From: Ancylobacter mangrovi
GTDB taxonomy: Bacteria; Pseudomonadota; Alphaproteobacteria; Rhizobiales; Xanthobacteraceae
Length of the DNA stretch: 64,000 nt
Assembly: GCF_024752355.1 (NCBI RefSeq)
Contig: NZ_JANTHZ010000007.1
Location: forward strand, 186,001-250,000
Direction of reading: 5' to 3'
Below the pieces are notes generated by a model. It was given only the letters and a program-made list of their open reading frames with translations. It was not told where the DNA came from and ran no database searches. Shown here in pieces: positions 1-8,583 of this stretch (the first letter of the stretch is position 1; each line of letters starts with the position of its first letter). Made by a program: the position numbers and the translations under genes.

Positions 1-420
1 ATCATCGTCATCGAGCATGCCGAGCGCTTCGGCCTCGCCCAGCTCCACCAGCTTCGCGGGCGCGTGGGGCGCGGCGACGTCGCCTCCACCTGCCTGCTGC
101 TCTACCGCCGCCCGCTCGGCGAGATCGCCCGCCAGCGCATCGAGGCGCTGCGCGCCTCCGAGGACGGCTTCTTCCTCGCCGAGGAAGACCTGCGCCTGCG
201 TGGGGAAGGCGACGTGCTCGGCACCCGCCAGAGCGGCTTTCCCGGCTTCCGGCTCGCCCAGCTGGACATCCATGGCGACCTGCTCGTCGCCGCCCGTGCC
301 GAGGCGCTGGAGATGGTGCGCACCGACCCCGACCTCGCCGGCCCGCGCGGCGCGGCACTCCGGCTGCTGCTACATATTTTCGAGCGCGACGTCGCCGTGA
401 AGTTGCTGGGCGCGGGCTGA
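1..420 (+). CDS. recG: ATP-dependent DNA helicase RecG, C-terminal part (5' end outside window)
   Basis: This is the last 139 residues of RecG, the monomeric branch-migration helicase that remodels stalled replication forks and Holliday junctions. The frame is open from base 1 and ends in TGA at 418-420. Helicase motif VI is visible at the left edge (QLRGRVGRG), followed by the RecG-typical stretch [16 protein letters not shown] and the short helical C-terminal domain. The N-terminal wedge domain and motifs I-V lie to the left of the window. A YbaN-like gene follows after 7 bp, so the two may be co-transcribed. Mfd shares the motor region, but the RecG-style tail and the chain end soon after motif VI favour RecG. 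Confidence 0.9.
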   Translation: MIVIEHAERFGLAQLHQLRGRVGRGDVASTCLLLYRRPLGEIARQRIEALRASEDGFFLAEEDLRLRGEGDVLGTRQSGFPGFRLAQLDIHGDLLVAARAEALEMVRTDPDLAGPRGAALRLLLHIFERDVAVKLLGAG

Positions 421-427
421 TGACTAC

Positions 428-865
428 ATGACCCTGCAGGACCAATCTGGCGCGGTGGCGATGCAACCGGCGGACGACAGGCAGGCGCAGCCCTATTCGA
501 CGGCCTCACCCCTGCGCTGGGTGATGTTCGCCGCCGGCTGGCTGTGCGTGGGAATCGGCATCGCCGGGATCATCCTGCCGGGCCTGCCGGGAACGGTGTT
601 CCTGATCCTCGCCGCCTGGCTGTTCTCCCGGTCCTCGCCGCGCTTCGAGGCGTGGCTGCTCGGCCATCCGCGTCTCGGCCCTTCCGTGGTGGCGTGGCGC
701 GAGAAGGGTGCCGTGCCGCGCTGGGCGCAGTTCGTCGCCACCGGCAGCATGGCGGCGAGCTTCGGCGCGCTGGTGCTGCTCAGCTTCTCGCTGCCGATGC
801 TCGGCCTGCTGGGCGCGGTCTTCCTCGCCGTCTCGGCCTATCTCCTCACCCGGCCGACCGCATGA
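428..865 (+). CDS. DUF454 (YbaN-like) inner-membrane protein
   Basis: A 145-residue membrane protein of the DUF454/YbaN family, whose function is not established. After a polar N-terminus of about 30 residues there is a helix ([20 protein letters not shown]), the family signature [15 protein letters not shown] near residues 53-67, a loop with [16 protein letters not shown], and two further hydrophobic helices at the C-terminus. It begins 7 bp after recG and its stop codon overlaps the mobA start (ATGA, 862-865), suggesting one transcription unit and coupled translation. No strong Shine-Dalgarno precedes the first ATG; an internal ATG at codon 12 is an alternative start. Confidence 0.8.
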   Translation: MTLQDQSGAVAMQPADDRQAQPYSTASPLRWVMFAAGWLCVGIGIAGIILPGLPGTVFLILAAWLFSRSSPRFEAWLLGHPRLGPSVVAWREKGAVPRWAQFVATGSMAASFGALVLLSFSLPMLGLLGAVFLAVSAYLLTRPTA

Positions 866-1473
866 CGGCACCGGCGGGCCTCATCCTTGCCGGCGGGCTG
901 TCGCGCCGCATGGGCGGCGGCGACAAGGGGCTGCGCGAGATCGCCGGCAGGAGCCTGCTGGCGCGCGTCGTCGAGCGGATCGGCCCGCAGGTCGCCCCCC
1001 TGCTGCTGAACGCGAACGGCCCGGCCGGGCAATTCGGCCTCGATCTGCCGCTCGTCCCCGACGAATTGCCCGGCCGGCCGGGCCCGCTGGCGGGAATCCT
1101 CGCCGGGCTCGACCACGTCGCCCGGCACCTGCCGCAGGCGCGCTGGCTGCTGACCGTGCCGGCCGACTGCCCGTTCCTGCCGCGCGACCTCGCCGCACGG
1201 CTCGCCACCGCCGCCGCTGAGACCGGCGCCGCCTGCGCGGCCTCGGGCGGGCGGGTTCATGGCGTGGTGGGCGTGTGGAGCCCGGCCTCGCGCGAGGCGC
1301 TGCGCCGGCTCATCGTCGAGGAGGAGGTGCGCCGCGTCGACGGCTGGGTCGCGCGCGCCAACGCGGCGACGGTCGAGTGGCCCGTGGCGCCCTACGACCC
1401 ATTCTTCAACGTCAACACGCCCGACGACCTCGCCGAGGCGCAGCGCATCCTCGCCACCTATCCGGCCGCCTGA
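862..1473 (+). CDS. mobA: Molybdenum cofactor guanylyltransferase MobA
   Basis: A 203-residue cytoplasmic enzyme that joins GMP from GTP to molybdopterin, giving the MGD form used by DMSO-reductase-family enzymes. The N-terminal nucleotide-binding signature [15 protein letters not shown] occupies residues 9-23, the [10 protein letters not shown] loop is near residue 74, and the Mg-binding VPADCPFLP follows near residue 98; [10 protein letters not shown] near the end is also typical. The start is the ATG overlapping the upstream stop (ATGA). The gene converges on mobB and the two 3' ends overlap by 16 bp. Length is normal for MobA. Confidence 0.93.
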   Translation: MTAPAGLILAGGLSRRMGGGDKGLREIAGRSLLARVVERIGPQVAPLLLNANGPAGQFGLDLPLVPDELPGRPGPLAGILAGLDHVARHLPQARWLLTVPADCPFLPRDLAARLATAAAETGAACAASGGRVHGVVGVWSPASREALRRLIVEEEVRRVDGWVARANAATVEWPVAPYDPFFNVNTPDDLAEAQRILATYPAA

Positions 1474-1997
1474 GGGTCCGGCAGGCGCCAGCGCACGCTC
1501 GCGACCGGCACCGCATGACGCTCGACCGCGTCGGCGATCGTCTCGACATCGTCGAGCCCGATCACCGGCAGCGCCACGTCCGGCAGCGCGCTGTCCGAGG
1601 CGATCGCGACGATATGGGGGTCCTCGGGGTGGAGAAACGGCTTGCCGACCTCGGCGCGGTGGATCTCGATCTTGGGATGGTGGTCGCGCTTGTAGCCCTC
1701 GACCAGAACGAGGTCGACCGGCGCCAGATGGGCGAGCAGTTCCGGCAGCTCCGGCTCGGGCGCGCCACGCAGCTCATGCATCAGCGCCCAGCGATTGGCC
1801 GAGGCGACCAGCACCTCGGTGGCGCCGGCCATGCGGTGAGTGTGGGAATCCTTGCCTGGCTTGTCGACGTCGAAATTGTGGTGGGCGTGCTTGAGCGTCG
1901 AGACGCTGTGCCCGCGCGCGACCAGCACCGGGATCAGCCGCGCCAGCAGCGTGGTCTTGCCCGCGCCGCTCCAGCCCGCAAAGCCGATGACACGCAT
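1458..1997 (-). CDS. mobB: Molybdopterin-guanine dinucleotide biosynthesis adaptor MobB
   Basis: A P-loop GTP-binding protein of about 179 residues that assists MobA in making molybdopterin guanine dinucleotide. The Walker A motif GWSGAGKTT lies at residues 8-16, followed by STLKHAHH and the EGYKRDHHPKIE segment characteristic of MobB. The ATG at 1997 was chosen because it puts the P-loop at the usual distance from the N-terminus and has GGAGG six bases upstream. An in-frame ATG at 2024, also preceded by GGAGG, would add nine residues. The gene is convergent with mobA and overlaps its 3' end by 16 bp. Confidence 0.9.
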   Translation of the reverse strand: MRVIGFAGWSGAGKTTLLARLIPVLVARGHSVSTLKHAHHNFDVDKPGKDSHTHRMAGATEVLVASANRWALMHELRGAPEPELPELLAHLAPVDLVLVEGYKRDHHPKIEIHRAEVGKPFLHPEDPHIVAIASDSALPDVALPVIGLDDVETIADAVERHAVPVASVRWRLPDPQAAG

Positions 1998-2193
1998 CGC
2001 CGCCTCCCGCGTCGCCTCAGCCATCCTCGCCTCCCTCGTGACGTTCCGCCAGATCGGCCTCGCGCAGCGCCAAGTCAAGGCGGCGCCGGCCATGGCGTCA
2101 TCGCCTGTACCAATCGCCTGCCGGCCCCGCCGGCGCGCAAATTCGCTTGCCGGCGGAACGGGCGCGGTCTAGTGCCGCCCGCGGAGAGGCACG

Positions 2194-2454
2194 ATGGACG
2201 ACGACGCGAATGGCGGGCCGGTGCGGCTCGATCTGAAGGGGCTGAAATGCCCCCTGCCCGCCCTGCACACGCGCCGCGCGCTGGAACGGGCGGCGCCGGG
2301 CGCCCGGATCATCGTCGAATGCACCGACCCGATGGCGGCGATCGACATCCCCCACCTCGTGAACCAGACCGGCAACGAACTCGAGGATGCGCAGACGACG
2401 GCCCTCCCGCTGGTGTTCCGCATCCGCAAGCGCGCGGAGCCGGCATCCGGCTAG
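2194..2454 (+). CDS. TusA/SirA-family sulfur carrier protein
   Basis: A small (86-residue) protein of the TusA family, which passes persulfide sulfur between sulfurtransferases for tRNA thiolation, molybdenum cofactor or sulfur oxidation pathways. The family signature KGLKCPLPAL is at residues 15-24, with the sulfur-accepting cysteine at position 19 and the diagnostic CPxP. A clear Shine-Dalgarno (GGAGAGG) precedes the ATG. Its place beside mobA/mobB is compatible with a role in cofactor sulfuration, but that is inference from neighbourhood only. YedF-like proteins share the fold, so the precise subfamily is open. Confidence 0.88.
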   Translation: MDDDANGGPVRLDLKGLKCPLPALHTRRALERAAPGARIIVECTDPMAAIDIPHLVNQTGNELEDAQTTALPLVFRIRKRAEPASG

Positions 2455-2471
2455 GCGATCACGCGGCGGAC

Positions 2472-2765
2472 TCAGGCGGCGTCCTGCCAGTCGAAGGGAA
2501 GCGGTGCCTCGCGGAAGGCGAAGCGGTCGAGATGGCGGGCGACGACGCCCTTCATGCGCTCCAGCAGCTCCGCGTCGGAGGCGTCGATGCGCACGTCCAG
2601 CGCCTCTGCGCTGGCCTTCATCTCGGCGAGCGCGCCGTCGGGCAGCTTCACCCGCCCCTCTTCCGGCGTGAACTCGACCTCCAGCTTGTGCGCCCAGTGC
2701 TTGCAGAGCTGCTGGAGGTAGCGGCTGCCATGGGCGGTCGGCACGTGTGCGTGGGTGGATACCAT
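2472..2765 (-). CDS. DUF2218 domain protein
   Basis: A 97-residue soluble protein matching DUF2218, a family without known function often found near iron or siderophore genes. Recognisable features are the opening MVSTHAHVPT, the YLQQLCKHWAHK helix and the closing pattern in which the domain ends on HLDRFAFRE. The ATG at 2765 was preferred over an upstream in-frame start at 2801 because GGTGAGGAGAG lies just before it. The gene is convergent with the TusA-like gene (17 bp between stops) and divergent from the following hydrolase gene. Confidence 0.8.
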   Translation of the reverse strand: MVSTHAHVPTAHGSRYLQQLCKHWAHKLEVEFTPEEGRVKLPDGALAEMKASAEALDVRIDASDAELLERMKGVVARHLDRFAFREAPLPFDWQDAA

Positions 2766-2858
2766 CAAACTCTCCTCACCCAGGGTCAAACGAATGGACA
2801 AGCCTGTCCCGTGCCGGCCTTATATAGGCGGTGCGCCGGCGGCGCGTGGGGGTGTTCC

Positions 2859-3521
2859 ATGAAATTCCGTCTCAATCTCGCCGTGGCGATGCTCGCGGCC
2901 TGCGTCCTTGCCGTGACCCTTCTCGCTGGCGCATCCGGCGCCGCCGCGCAGACCTCGCCGCGCCCGCCCTGGGCCTCGCCGCCGGTGACCGCCTCGAAGG
3001 GTCAGACCCTGCCCACGCGGGCGCAGACCCATGTCTATCTGCTGCGCGGCCTGTTCGGCGTTTTCTCGACCGGCATGGACAGCCTCGCCAAGGAACTGGT
3101 CTCGCGCGGCTATGTCTGCGAGGTTTATGGCTGGGACGAGGCGGAGAAAGTGATCGCGCAGATCGATTCCCGCCACGATGCCGGACATACCGGGCCGGTG
3201 GTGGTGATCGGCCATTCGCTCGGCGCCAATGCGGTGATCCAGGTGGCGACGGCGGTGGACGCGCAGGCGATCCCGGTCGCGCTCGGCGTGACCTTCGACG
3301 CCACCGAGCCGGCGCCGGTGCCGGACAATGTCGAGGTCTTCGTCAACTTCTGGGCCAAGGACGGCTTCGGCCGGCCGGTGGTCGCGGTGCCGGGCTATCC
3401 CGGGCAGCTTGAGAATTACGACCTGTCGGGCGTTCCGGGCATCGACCACACCAGCATCGACTCCATGGACCAGTTCCACCAGTACATCATTGCCTCGCTC
3501 GAGAGCATGACGGGCAACTAG
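2859..3521 (+). CDS. Secreted alpha/beta-hydrolase (lipase-like)
   Basis: A 220-residue exported protein. Residues 1-30 form a signal peptide (basic start, long hydrophobic core, cleavage near GAAAQ). The mature part has an alpha/beta-hydrolase nucleophile elbow GHSLG with Ser120, and a late His in the GIDHTSID segment near residue 199 that could complete the triad. This is seen directly; the substrate is not predictable. It stands alone between a divergent DUF2218 gene and an MFS gene 45 bp downstream. The start chosen is the ATG directly before the signal peptide. Confidence 0.75.
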   Translation: MKFRLNLAVAMLAACVLAVTLLAGASGAAAQTSPRPPWASPPVTASKGQTLPTRAQTHVYLLRGLFGVFSTGMDSLAKELVSRGYVCEVYGWDEAEKVIAQIDSRHDAGHTGPVVVIGHSLGANAVIQVATAVDAQAIPVALGVTFDATEPAPVPDNVEVFVNFWAKDGFGRPVVAVPGYPGQLENYDLSGVPGIDHTSIDSMDQFHQYIIASLESMTGN

Positions 3522-3566
3522 CCGCGTGCGCGTCCCCATTCCTCCCCGCCACAGGCGGCGCCCGCC

Positions 3567-5093
3567 ATGGAGGTGACGGACGGGACCGGGGCGGCGGAAG
3601 GCCTGCGCGCGAGCCTGCGTGACTGGACGGCGCTCGCCGTGATCGCCGTGCCGTGCCTCGTCTACGCGATGGACCTCACGGTGCTGAACCTCGCCGTGCC
3701 GCACCTCGCGCTCGACCTCGCGCCCTCGCCGGCGCAGCTGCTGTGGATCGTCGACATCTACGGCTTCATGGTCGCCGGCACGCTGATGCTCATGGGCACG
3801 TTCGGCGACCGCATCGGCCGGCGCCGGCTGTTGATGGCGGGCGCGGCGGCGTTCGGCGCCGCCTCGCTGCTCGCCGCCTTCGCCCGCAGCGCCGAGGAGC
3901 TGATCGCGGCGCGGGCGCTGCTCGGCATCGCCGGGGCGACGCTGGCGCCTTCGACCCTCTCCATGGTGCGCAACATCTTCCTCGACGAGCGCGAGCGCAG
4001 CTTCGCCATCGGCGTGTGGATCGCCTGCTTCTCCTCCGGCGCCGCCCTCGGCCCGCTCGTGGGCGGGGTGATCCTCACCTATTTCTGGTGGGGCGCGGTG
4101 TTCCTCGCCGCCGTGCCGGTGATGATCGTGCTGCTGCTGGTCGCGCCGCTGCTGCTGCCGGAGTTCCGCAACCCGAACGCCGGGCGGCTCGACATTCTCA
4201 GCGCGGTCCAGTCCATCGTCGCCTCGCTGGCGGTGATCTACGGCATGAAGCGGACGGCCGAGAGCGGGCCTGATCTCGTCGCCGCGCTGGCGATCGTGCT
4301 GGGGCTCGCGGTCGGCGCGCTGTTCATCGCCCGGCAGAAGCGGCTCGAGGATCCGATGATCGACCTCGGCCTGTTCCGCCATCCGGGCATCGGCGCCGCG
4401 CTCGCGCTCAACGTCACGGCGATGCTGGGCGCGATGGGGATCTTCATCTTCATCTCGCAATATCTCCAGCTCGTGCTCGGCATGAGCGCGATGGAGGCCG
4501 GGCTCTGGACGGCGCCGTCCGGCGCCTGCTTCGCGCTCGGCTCGCTCGCCACGCCCTGGCTGGTCCGCCGCTACGGCATCGTCGACGTGCTGAGCCTGAC
4601 CCTGCTGCCGGCAGCGTTCGGCTTCCTGCTGCTGATGTGGGTCACGCCGCACTCCTCGATGGCGGTGATGACGTTCGCCATCGTCCTGATCAGCCTCGGC
4701 CTCGCGCCGGTCGGCATGCTCTCGACGGATCTGGTGATGCGGGTCGCGCCGCCCGAGCGCGCCGGCGCCGCCTCCGGCATCTCGGAGGCGAGCTTCGAGT
4801 TCGGCGGCGCGCTCGGCATCGCCGTGCTCGGCAGCCTCGTCACCGCGACTTATCGGGTGGCGATGAATGGGGCGGACCTCTCCGGCCTGCCGGCCGCGGC
4901 GGCGGAACATGGGCGCCGCTCGCTCGACGGGGCGGTGAGCGCGGCCGCCGCCCTGCAGCCGGAGGCCGCGACGCGGCTGATGGAGGCGGCCGAGGCCGCC
5001 TTCTCGCTCGCCTTCGGCCGCGCCGCGCTCGCCTGCGTCGGTGCGACGCTGGTCGGGCTCGCTATCGTCCGCTGGCGCCTGAACAGGCTCTGA
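3567..5093 (+). CDS. MFS drug-efflux transporter, DHA2 (QacA/EmrB) family
   Basis: A 508-residue inner-membrane proton antiporter with about 14 hydrophobic segments, the length and layout of DHA2 pumps. MFS motif A appears as GTFGDRIGRRR at residues 77-87, and the DHA2 signature is seen as MDLTVLNLAVP near residues 35-45. The family exports cationic drugs, dyes and quaternary ammonium compounds; the substrate here is not known. Its 3' end overlaps the convergent cytochrome b561 gene by 32 bp. No adjacent TetR regulator or membrane-fusion partner was seen, so it probably acts alone. Confidence 0.85.
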   Translation: MEVTDGTGAAEGLRASLRDWTALAVIAVPCLVYAMDLTVLNLAVPHLALDLAPSPAQLLWIVDIYGFMVAGTLMLMGTFGDRIGRRRLLMAGAAAFGAASLLAAFARSAEELIAARALLGIAGATLAPSTLSMVRNIFLDERERSFAIGVWIACFSSGAALGPLVGGVILTYFWWGAVFLAAVPVMIVLLLVAPLLLPEFRNPNAGRLDILSAVQSIVASLAVIYGMKRTAESGPDLVAALAIVLGLAVGALFIARQKRLEDPMIDLGLFRHPGIGAALALNVTAMLGAMGIFIFISQYLQLVLGMSAMEAGLWTAPSGACFALGSLATPWLVRRYGIVDVLSLTLLPAAFGFLLLMWVTPHSSMAVMTFAIVLISLGLAPVGMLSTDLVMRVAPPERAGAASGISEASFEFGGALGIAVLGSLVTATYRVAMNGADLSGLPAAAAEHGRRSLDGAVSAAAALQPEAATRLMEAAEAAFSLAFGRAALACVGATLVGLAIVRWRLNRL

Positions 5094-5640
5094 CCGGGCG
5101 CAGCCTCCAGTTCGCCATGGACTGGAACACCCCGTCGCGGAAGGCGATGGCGTGCATCAGCGCCGCACCGATATGGGCGAGGATCAGCGCGAACAGCGCC
5201 AGCGCCAGCACGGTATGGGTGGTCCTGAGGATGGCGAACACCATGTCGTTCTGCGGCAGGATCGGCGGCAGAACGAGGCTGCCATAGAGGACGACCGGGT
5301 AGCGCGCCGCCGACAGCATCGCCCAGCCGACCAGCGGCACGGCGAACATCAGCGCGTAGAGCGCGACATGCGAGGCATGGGCCGCGAAGGCCAGCACGCC
5401 GGGCATGCCGGCCGGCAGGGCCGGCGGCGGGCTGACCCGCCGGTTGAGCAGCCGCACCGCCGCCAGCACGAGGATGGCGATGCCGAGCGGGCGGTGGACC
5501 GACAGCAGCCAGTGATAGTCGGCCAGCGAGGCCTGCATGCCGATGCCGATGAACAGCATGGCAATGATCATCAGCGCCATCAGCCAGTGCAGCAGGCGCG
5601 AGAATGCGGGAAAGGCGGGGCTCATTGGGGCGGGGCTCAT
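5062..5640 (-). CDS. Cytochrome b561, membrane dihaem electron carrier
   Basis: A 192-residue four-helix membrane protein of the bacterial cytochrome b561 family. Candidate haem ligands are His18 (LLHWLM), His49 (SVHRPLG), His88/His91, and His142, His156 and His163 in the last helix pair. It is encoded directly after the catalase-like gene with an ATGA start/stop overlap (5637-5640), so translation is probably coupled. The pairing suggests the cytochrome delivers quinol-pool electrons to the anchored peroxidase, which is inference. An alternative ATG lies five codons downstream. Confidence 0.88.
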   Translation of the reverse strand: MSPAPMSPAFPAFSRLLHWLMALMIIAMLFIGIGMQASLADYHWLLSVHRPLGIAILVLAAVRLLNRRVSPPPALPAGMPGVLAFAAHASHVALYALMFAVPLVGWAMLSAARYPVVLYGSLVLPPILPQNDMVFAILRTTHTVLALALFALILAHIGAALMHAIAFRDGVFQSMANWRLRPVRACSGASGR

Positions 5641-6752
5641 TGCGGCGCGCCTCCTTGGGCGGGGAACTGCACCTCGCTCGGCGATTTGGGCTCGCCGGCC
5701 CGGCGGGTGAAGGAAACCGAATAGGCGGCAGAGCGGGCGCTGAGTAGCGGATCGTCCGAGGGCTCGATGCCCGCCGGCAGCACCAGCGGATCAAAATTCA
5801 CATCGCGGCAATTGCCGGCGGCCTCGGCTTCGATGTGGTCGATGGTGAGGGTACCGAGGTCCACCTTCTGCCGGTCGTCCGGCCAGGGCAGCGTCGCATC
5901 GGCGGTCGGGTCGCCCGGCTGGCCGATGGTGGCGACCAGGTGCCACTCGACCGGCCCGCGCGCGAGCCGCGCCGCGAGATCGTCGAACAGGTAATCGGGG
6001 TCGGGCGTGCCGGGCTGGTCGGCCGGTTCGGCGACATCGGGATCGACCGCCATCATGGCCCAGCGCACCGGCGTCACCGTGCCGTCGGCGGCGACAAAAC
6101 GGAACGCGTCGAGGCTGTTGTAGCTCGCATTGGCGAAGCCGCTGGCAAAGGGCCGCCCGGTGATGCGCTTGAGCGCCGCCGCCACCTCGGGATGGGCGCC
6201 GAAGAAGGCGGAGACCCGTGCCGGGTCCGGCTTGCCGGTCGCCGGGTCGGGTGCGGTAGCCGTCATCAGCCCTGTGAAATCCTGAGCCGTGGGCACCGGG
6301 AACACCGGGATGTCGTTCATGCCGGTGCGCCATTCCTCGCCGCCGGGAAGCTCGAAGCGCAGCGCGAGACTGCGCACCTGCGTCTTGTTGTCGGGCACGA
6401 AGGGCTTGCCGACCGCGACCGCGAAGCGGCCCGTCACCGGCAGCGTGCCGGGCGCGAAGACGACGGCCTTCGACAGGCGCTGGCCGGCGCCGTTGCTCTC
6501 GAAATGGCCGGCGATGCAGGCGCCCTTGGTGTGGTTGCGCCGGAAGCCGGGGTGCACGCCGTTGATCTTCTGGAAGGTATCGACGATCGCGCGCTGCGTC
6601 AGCCGGCCCGGCGTAAACAGCCCACCCGCATAGGCGAGCCCGCCGGCGAGGGCGAGCGCGACGAGGGCGGACGCGCCCAGCGCCGCCAGCAGGCGCGGGC
6701 CGGGCGGCCAGAGCCGGTAGGTGTCTTTGGAAGGATCGGGTTCGCTCTGCAT
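5637..6752 (-). CDS. Membrane-anchored catalase-family peroxidase (SrpA-like)
   Basis: A 371-residue single-domain member of the catalase superfamily, shorter than the usual 480-500 residues of monofunctional catalases. Residues 20-42 form one transmembrane anchor, placing the haem domain in the periplasm. The distal-His region is RRNHTKG (His74), and the later SYNSLDAFRFV segment resembles the substrate/haem pocket of SrpA-like enzymes. The ATG at 6752 was chosen because GAGGG lies about six bases upstream; the frame stays open to 6821. It forms an operon with cytochrome b561. Known relatives are peroxidases rather than true catalases. Confidence 0.85.
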   Translation of the reverse strand: MQSEPDPSKDTYRLWPPGPRLLAALGASALVALALAGGLAYAGGLFTPGRLTQRAIVDTFQKINGVHPGFRRNHTKGACIAGHFESNGAGQRLSKAVVFAPGTLPVTGRFAVAVGKPFVPDNKTQVRSLALRFELPGGEEWRTGMNDIPVFPVPTAQDFTGLMTATAPDPATGKPDPARVSAFFGAHPEVAAALKRITGRPFASGFANASYNSLDAFRFVAADGTVTPVRWAMMAVDPDVAEPADQPGTPDPDYLFDDLAARLARGPVEWHLVATIGQPGDPTADATLPWPDDRQKVDLGTLTIDHIEAEAAGNCRDVNFDPLVLPAGIEPSDDPLLSARSAAYSVSFTRRAGEPKSPSEVQFPAQGGAPQ

Positions 6753-7387
6753 CGACTGCCCTCTGCCCGTGGACGCTGGCGCGGATGCGTTTATTCCGAG
6801 CCTTTTACCACGATGCGGCATCGGACGGACATGGTCGTGTCAATTGCGATGCGATTTGCGCAAACGCACGCCCGCGTGGACGGGTCGTCTCGAGGGAATC
6901 GGGGCCGCCTCGGCAACACCCTCTGGATTGATGCATCCGCTTGACTCGGCGGCCGGATGCGTGCTCCGGTACCTTACTTAGAGGCAGCCTCGCCATTCGG
7001 CTGGATCGCTGCCGGCATCGGTCCCGCAGGCATCCGCAAGGGTGCGGCCGAGAGGTCCCGAAGTGTTTTCGCCGTCCGGCCGTCGTGGGACGCGACCTGT
7101 CGAGGAATCGACCTGATCCCTTGCAGTTCGTGCGTCCGCGTCGCCGCATTTGCGAATTCCTTTTCCGCTTCCCCGAGGCCCGATCTCCCATGCATCCGAT
7201 CTTCAGCGTCGTCCTGCGCGTAGCGCTCGTCCTGTTCACCATCTGGCTGCTGGTGCGCCTGTTCGCGCACTGAGCCGACGCCTTGCCGGCCTGTGGCCGG
7301 AGGACCGGCGCGGCTTAGCTCTGGACACGGCGTGCCGGGCGAACGAAAACCCCTGCGGAACTTGGACATCGCAGGGAACCGCCGCGC
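6753..7387. other. Gene-poor spacer between peroxidase and aldolase genes
   Basis: About 630 bp with no convincing conserved gene on either strand. It presumably carries the divergent promoters of the peroxidase operon and the aldolase gene. Two items stand out: a possible 27-codon membrane peptide (7190-7273) and a GC hairpin at 7286-7300 (CCGGCC, 3-base loop, GGCCGG). Longer frames here have the Arg/Pro-rich composition of GC-driven chance frames. Confidence 0.5.
7190..7273 (+). CDS. Possible 27-residue membrane peptide
   Basis: A very short frame starting ATG at 7190 and ending TGA at 7273. It encodes a peptide of 27 residues that is almost entirely one hydrophobic helix (SVVLRVALVLFTIWLLVRLF), with His at both ends. 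A weak GAGG lies 11 bases upstream. Such single-helix peptides are real in many bacteria but cannot be told from chance here. No family was recognised. Confidence 0.2.
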   Translation: MHPIFSVVLRVALVLFTIWLLVRLFAH

Positions 7388-8551
7388 ATGAACGCTGATC
7401 CGCGAACCGGCCGCCTCGAGCTCGGCTTCGACGTGCCGGCCCTCCCGGGCATGGACGAGGCCGAGATCCAGACGCCCTGCCTGGTGCTCGACCTCGACGC
7501 GCTGGAGCGGAACATCCGCAAGCTGGGTGCCTATGCGAAGGCCCACGGCATGCGCCACCGCGCCCATGCCAAGATGCACAAGTCGGTCGACATACTGAAG
7601 CTTCAGCAGGAGCTGGGCGGCGCGGCCGGCGCCTGCTGCCAGAAGGTGAGCGAGGCCGAGGTGTTCGCGCGCGGCGGCATCGCCGACATCCTGATCTCGA
7701 ACCAGATCCGCGACCCACTCAAGATCGACCGGCTGGCGCGCCTGCCCCTTCTCGGGGCGCGCATCAGCGTGTGCGTCGACGACATCGCCAATGTCGCCGA
7801 GCTGTCGGCGGCGGCGCAGCGGCATGGCACCCGGCTCGACTGCCTGGTCGAGGTCGATTGCGGGGCCGGACGCTGCGGCGTCGGTTCGCCCGAGGCCGCC
7901 GTCGCCATCGCCCGCGCGATCGACGCCGCGCCGGGGCTGAGCTTCGCCGGCCTGCAGGCCTATCACGGCCCCGGCCAGCATGTTGAGGACTTCGCCGAGC
8001 GGCAGGCAAGGATGGACGGCGCGGTCGCCATCGCCCGGGCGACGGTGGACGCGCTGACGGCGGCCGGCCTTGCGCCCGCGATCGTCTCCGGCGGCGGGAC
8101 CGGCAGCTACACCATCGAATCCACCTCGAGCGTCTTCAACGAGCTGCAATGCGGCTCATACGCCTTCATGGACGCCTCCTATGGCCGCGTGCGCGCCGCC
8201 GACGGAAGCCGCCTCGACAAGGGCGAATGGGAGAACGCGCTGTTCGTGCTGACCTCGATCATGTCGCATGCGCGATCCGGCCGCGCGGTGTGCGACGCCG
8301 GGCTGAAGGCGCAATCGCTCGATTCCGGCCTGCCGACCGTGTTCGGGCGCGACGACGTGACCTTCACCGCCTGCAATGACGAGCACGGCATCATCGCCGA
8401 CCCCGGCGACGTCCTCGCCATCAACGAGAAGCTCCGACTCGTACCCGGCCATTGCGACCCGACCTGCAATCTCCACGACTGGTATGTCGGGGTCCGCAAC
8501 GGCAAGGTCGAGACGCTCTGGCCGGTCTCGGCGCGCGGGAAGATCCACTGA
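7388..8551 (+). CDS. Beta-hydroxyaspartate aldolase-like PLP enzyme (BhcC / D-threonine aldolase family)
   Basis: A 387-residue cytoplasmic PLP enzyme with the alanine-racemase-like N-terminal barrel. Lys62 in HRAHAKMHK is the expected Schiff-base lysine. The metal-site region near the C-terminus is GHCDPTCNLHDWYVG. From memory of the family, the opening FDVPALPGMDEAEIQTPC and the ending WYVGVRNGKVETLWPVSARG match 3-hydroxy-D-aspartate aldolase of Paracoccus (BhcC) much better than ordinary D-threonine aldolases. BhcC reversibly joins glycine and glyoxylate to beta-hydroxyaspartate. The usual bhcABD partners are not in this window. It converges on the gbcAB-like operon with 32 bp between the genes, so it may handle glycine or glyoxylate from betaine breakdown (inference). 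Confidence 0.82.
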   Translation: MNADPRTGRLELGFDVPALPGMDEAEIQTPCLVLDLDALERNIRKLGAYAKAHGMRHRAHAKMHKSVDILKLQQELGGAAGACCQKVSEAEVFARGGIADILISNQIRDPLKIDRLARLPLLGARISVCVDDIANVAELSAAAQRHGTRLDCLVEVDCGAGRCGVGSPEAAVAIARAIDAAPGLSFAGLQAYHGPGQHVEDFAERQARMDGAVAIARATVDALTAAGLAPAIVSGGGTGSYTIESTSSVFNELQCGSYAFMDASYGRVRAADGSRLDKGEWENALFVLTSIMSHARSGRAVCDAGLKAQSLDSGLPTVFGRDDVTFTACNDEHGIIADPGDVLAINEKLRLVPGHCDPTCNLHDWYVGVRNGKVETLWPVSARGKIH

Positions 8552-8583
8552 CGCCGGCGGCGCGCCTGCGGGGCGAATGCCGG

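Noticed and set aside
2820-4910. A 696-codon minus-strand frame opposite the lipase-like and MFS genes
   Set aside because: Low-complexity Arg/His/Gln/Glu composition and no domain. The plus-strand genes have signal peptide, MFS motifs and normal starts.
6960-7387. Glycine riboswitch upstream of the aldolase gene
   Set aside because: The leader was read for conserved glycine-aptamer segments; none were seen, only a simple GC hairpin.
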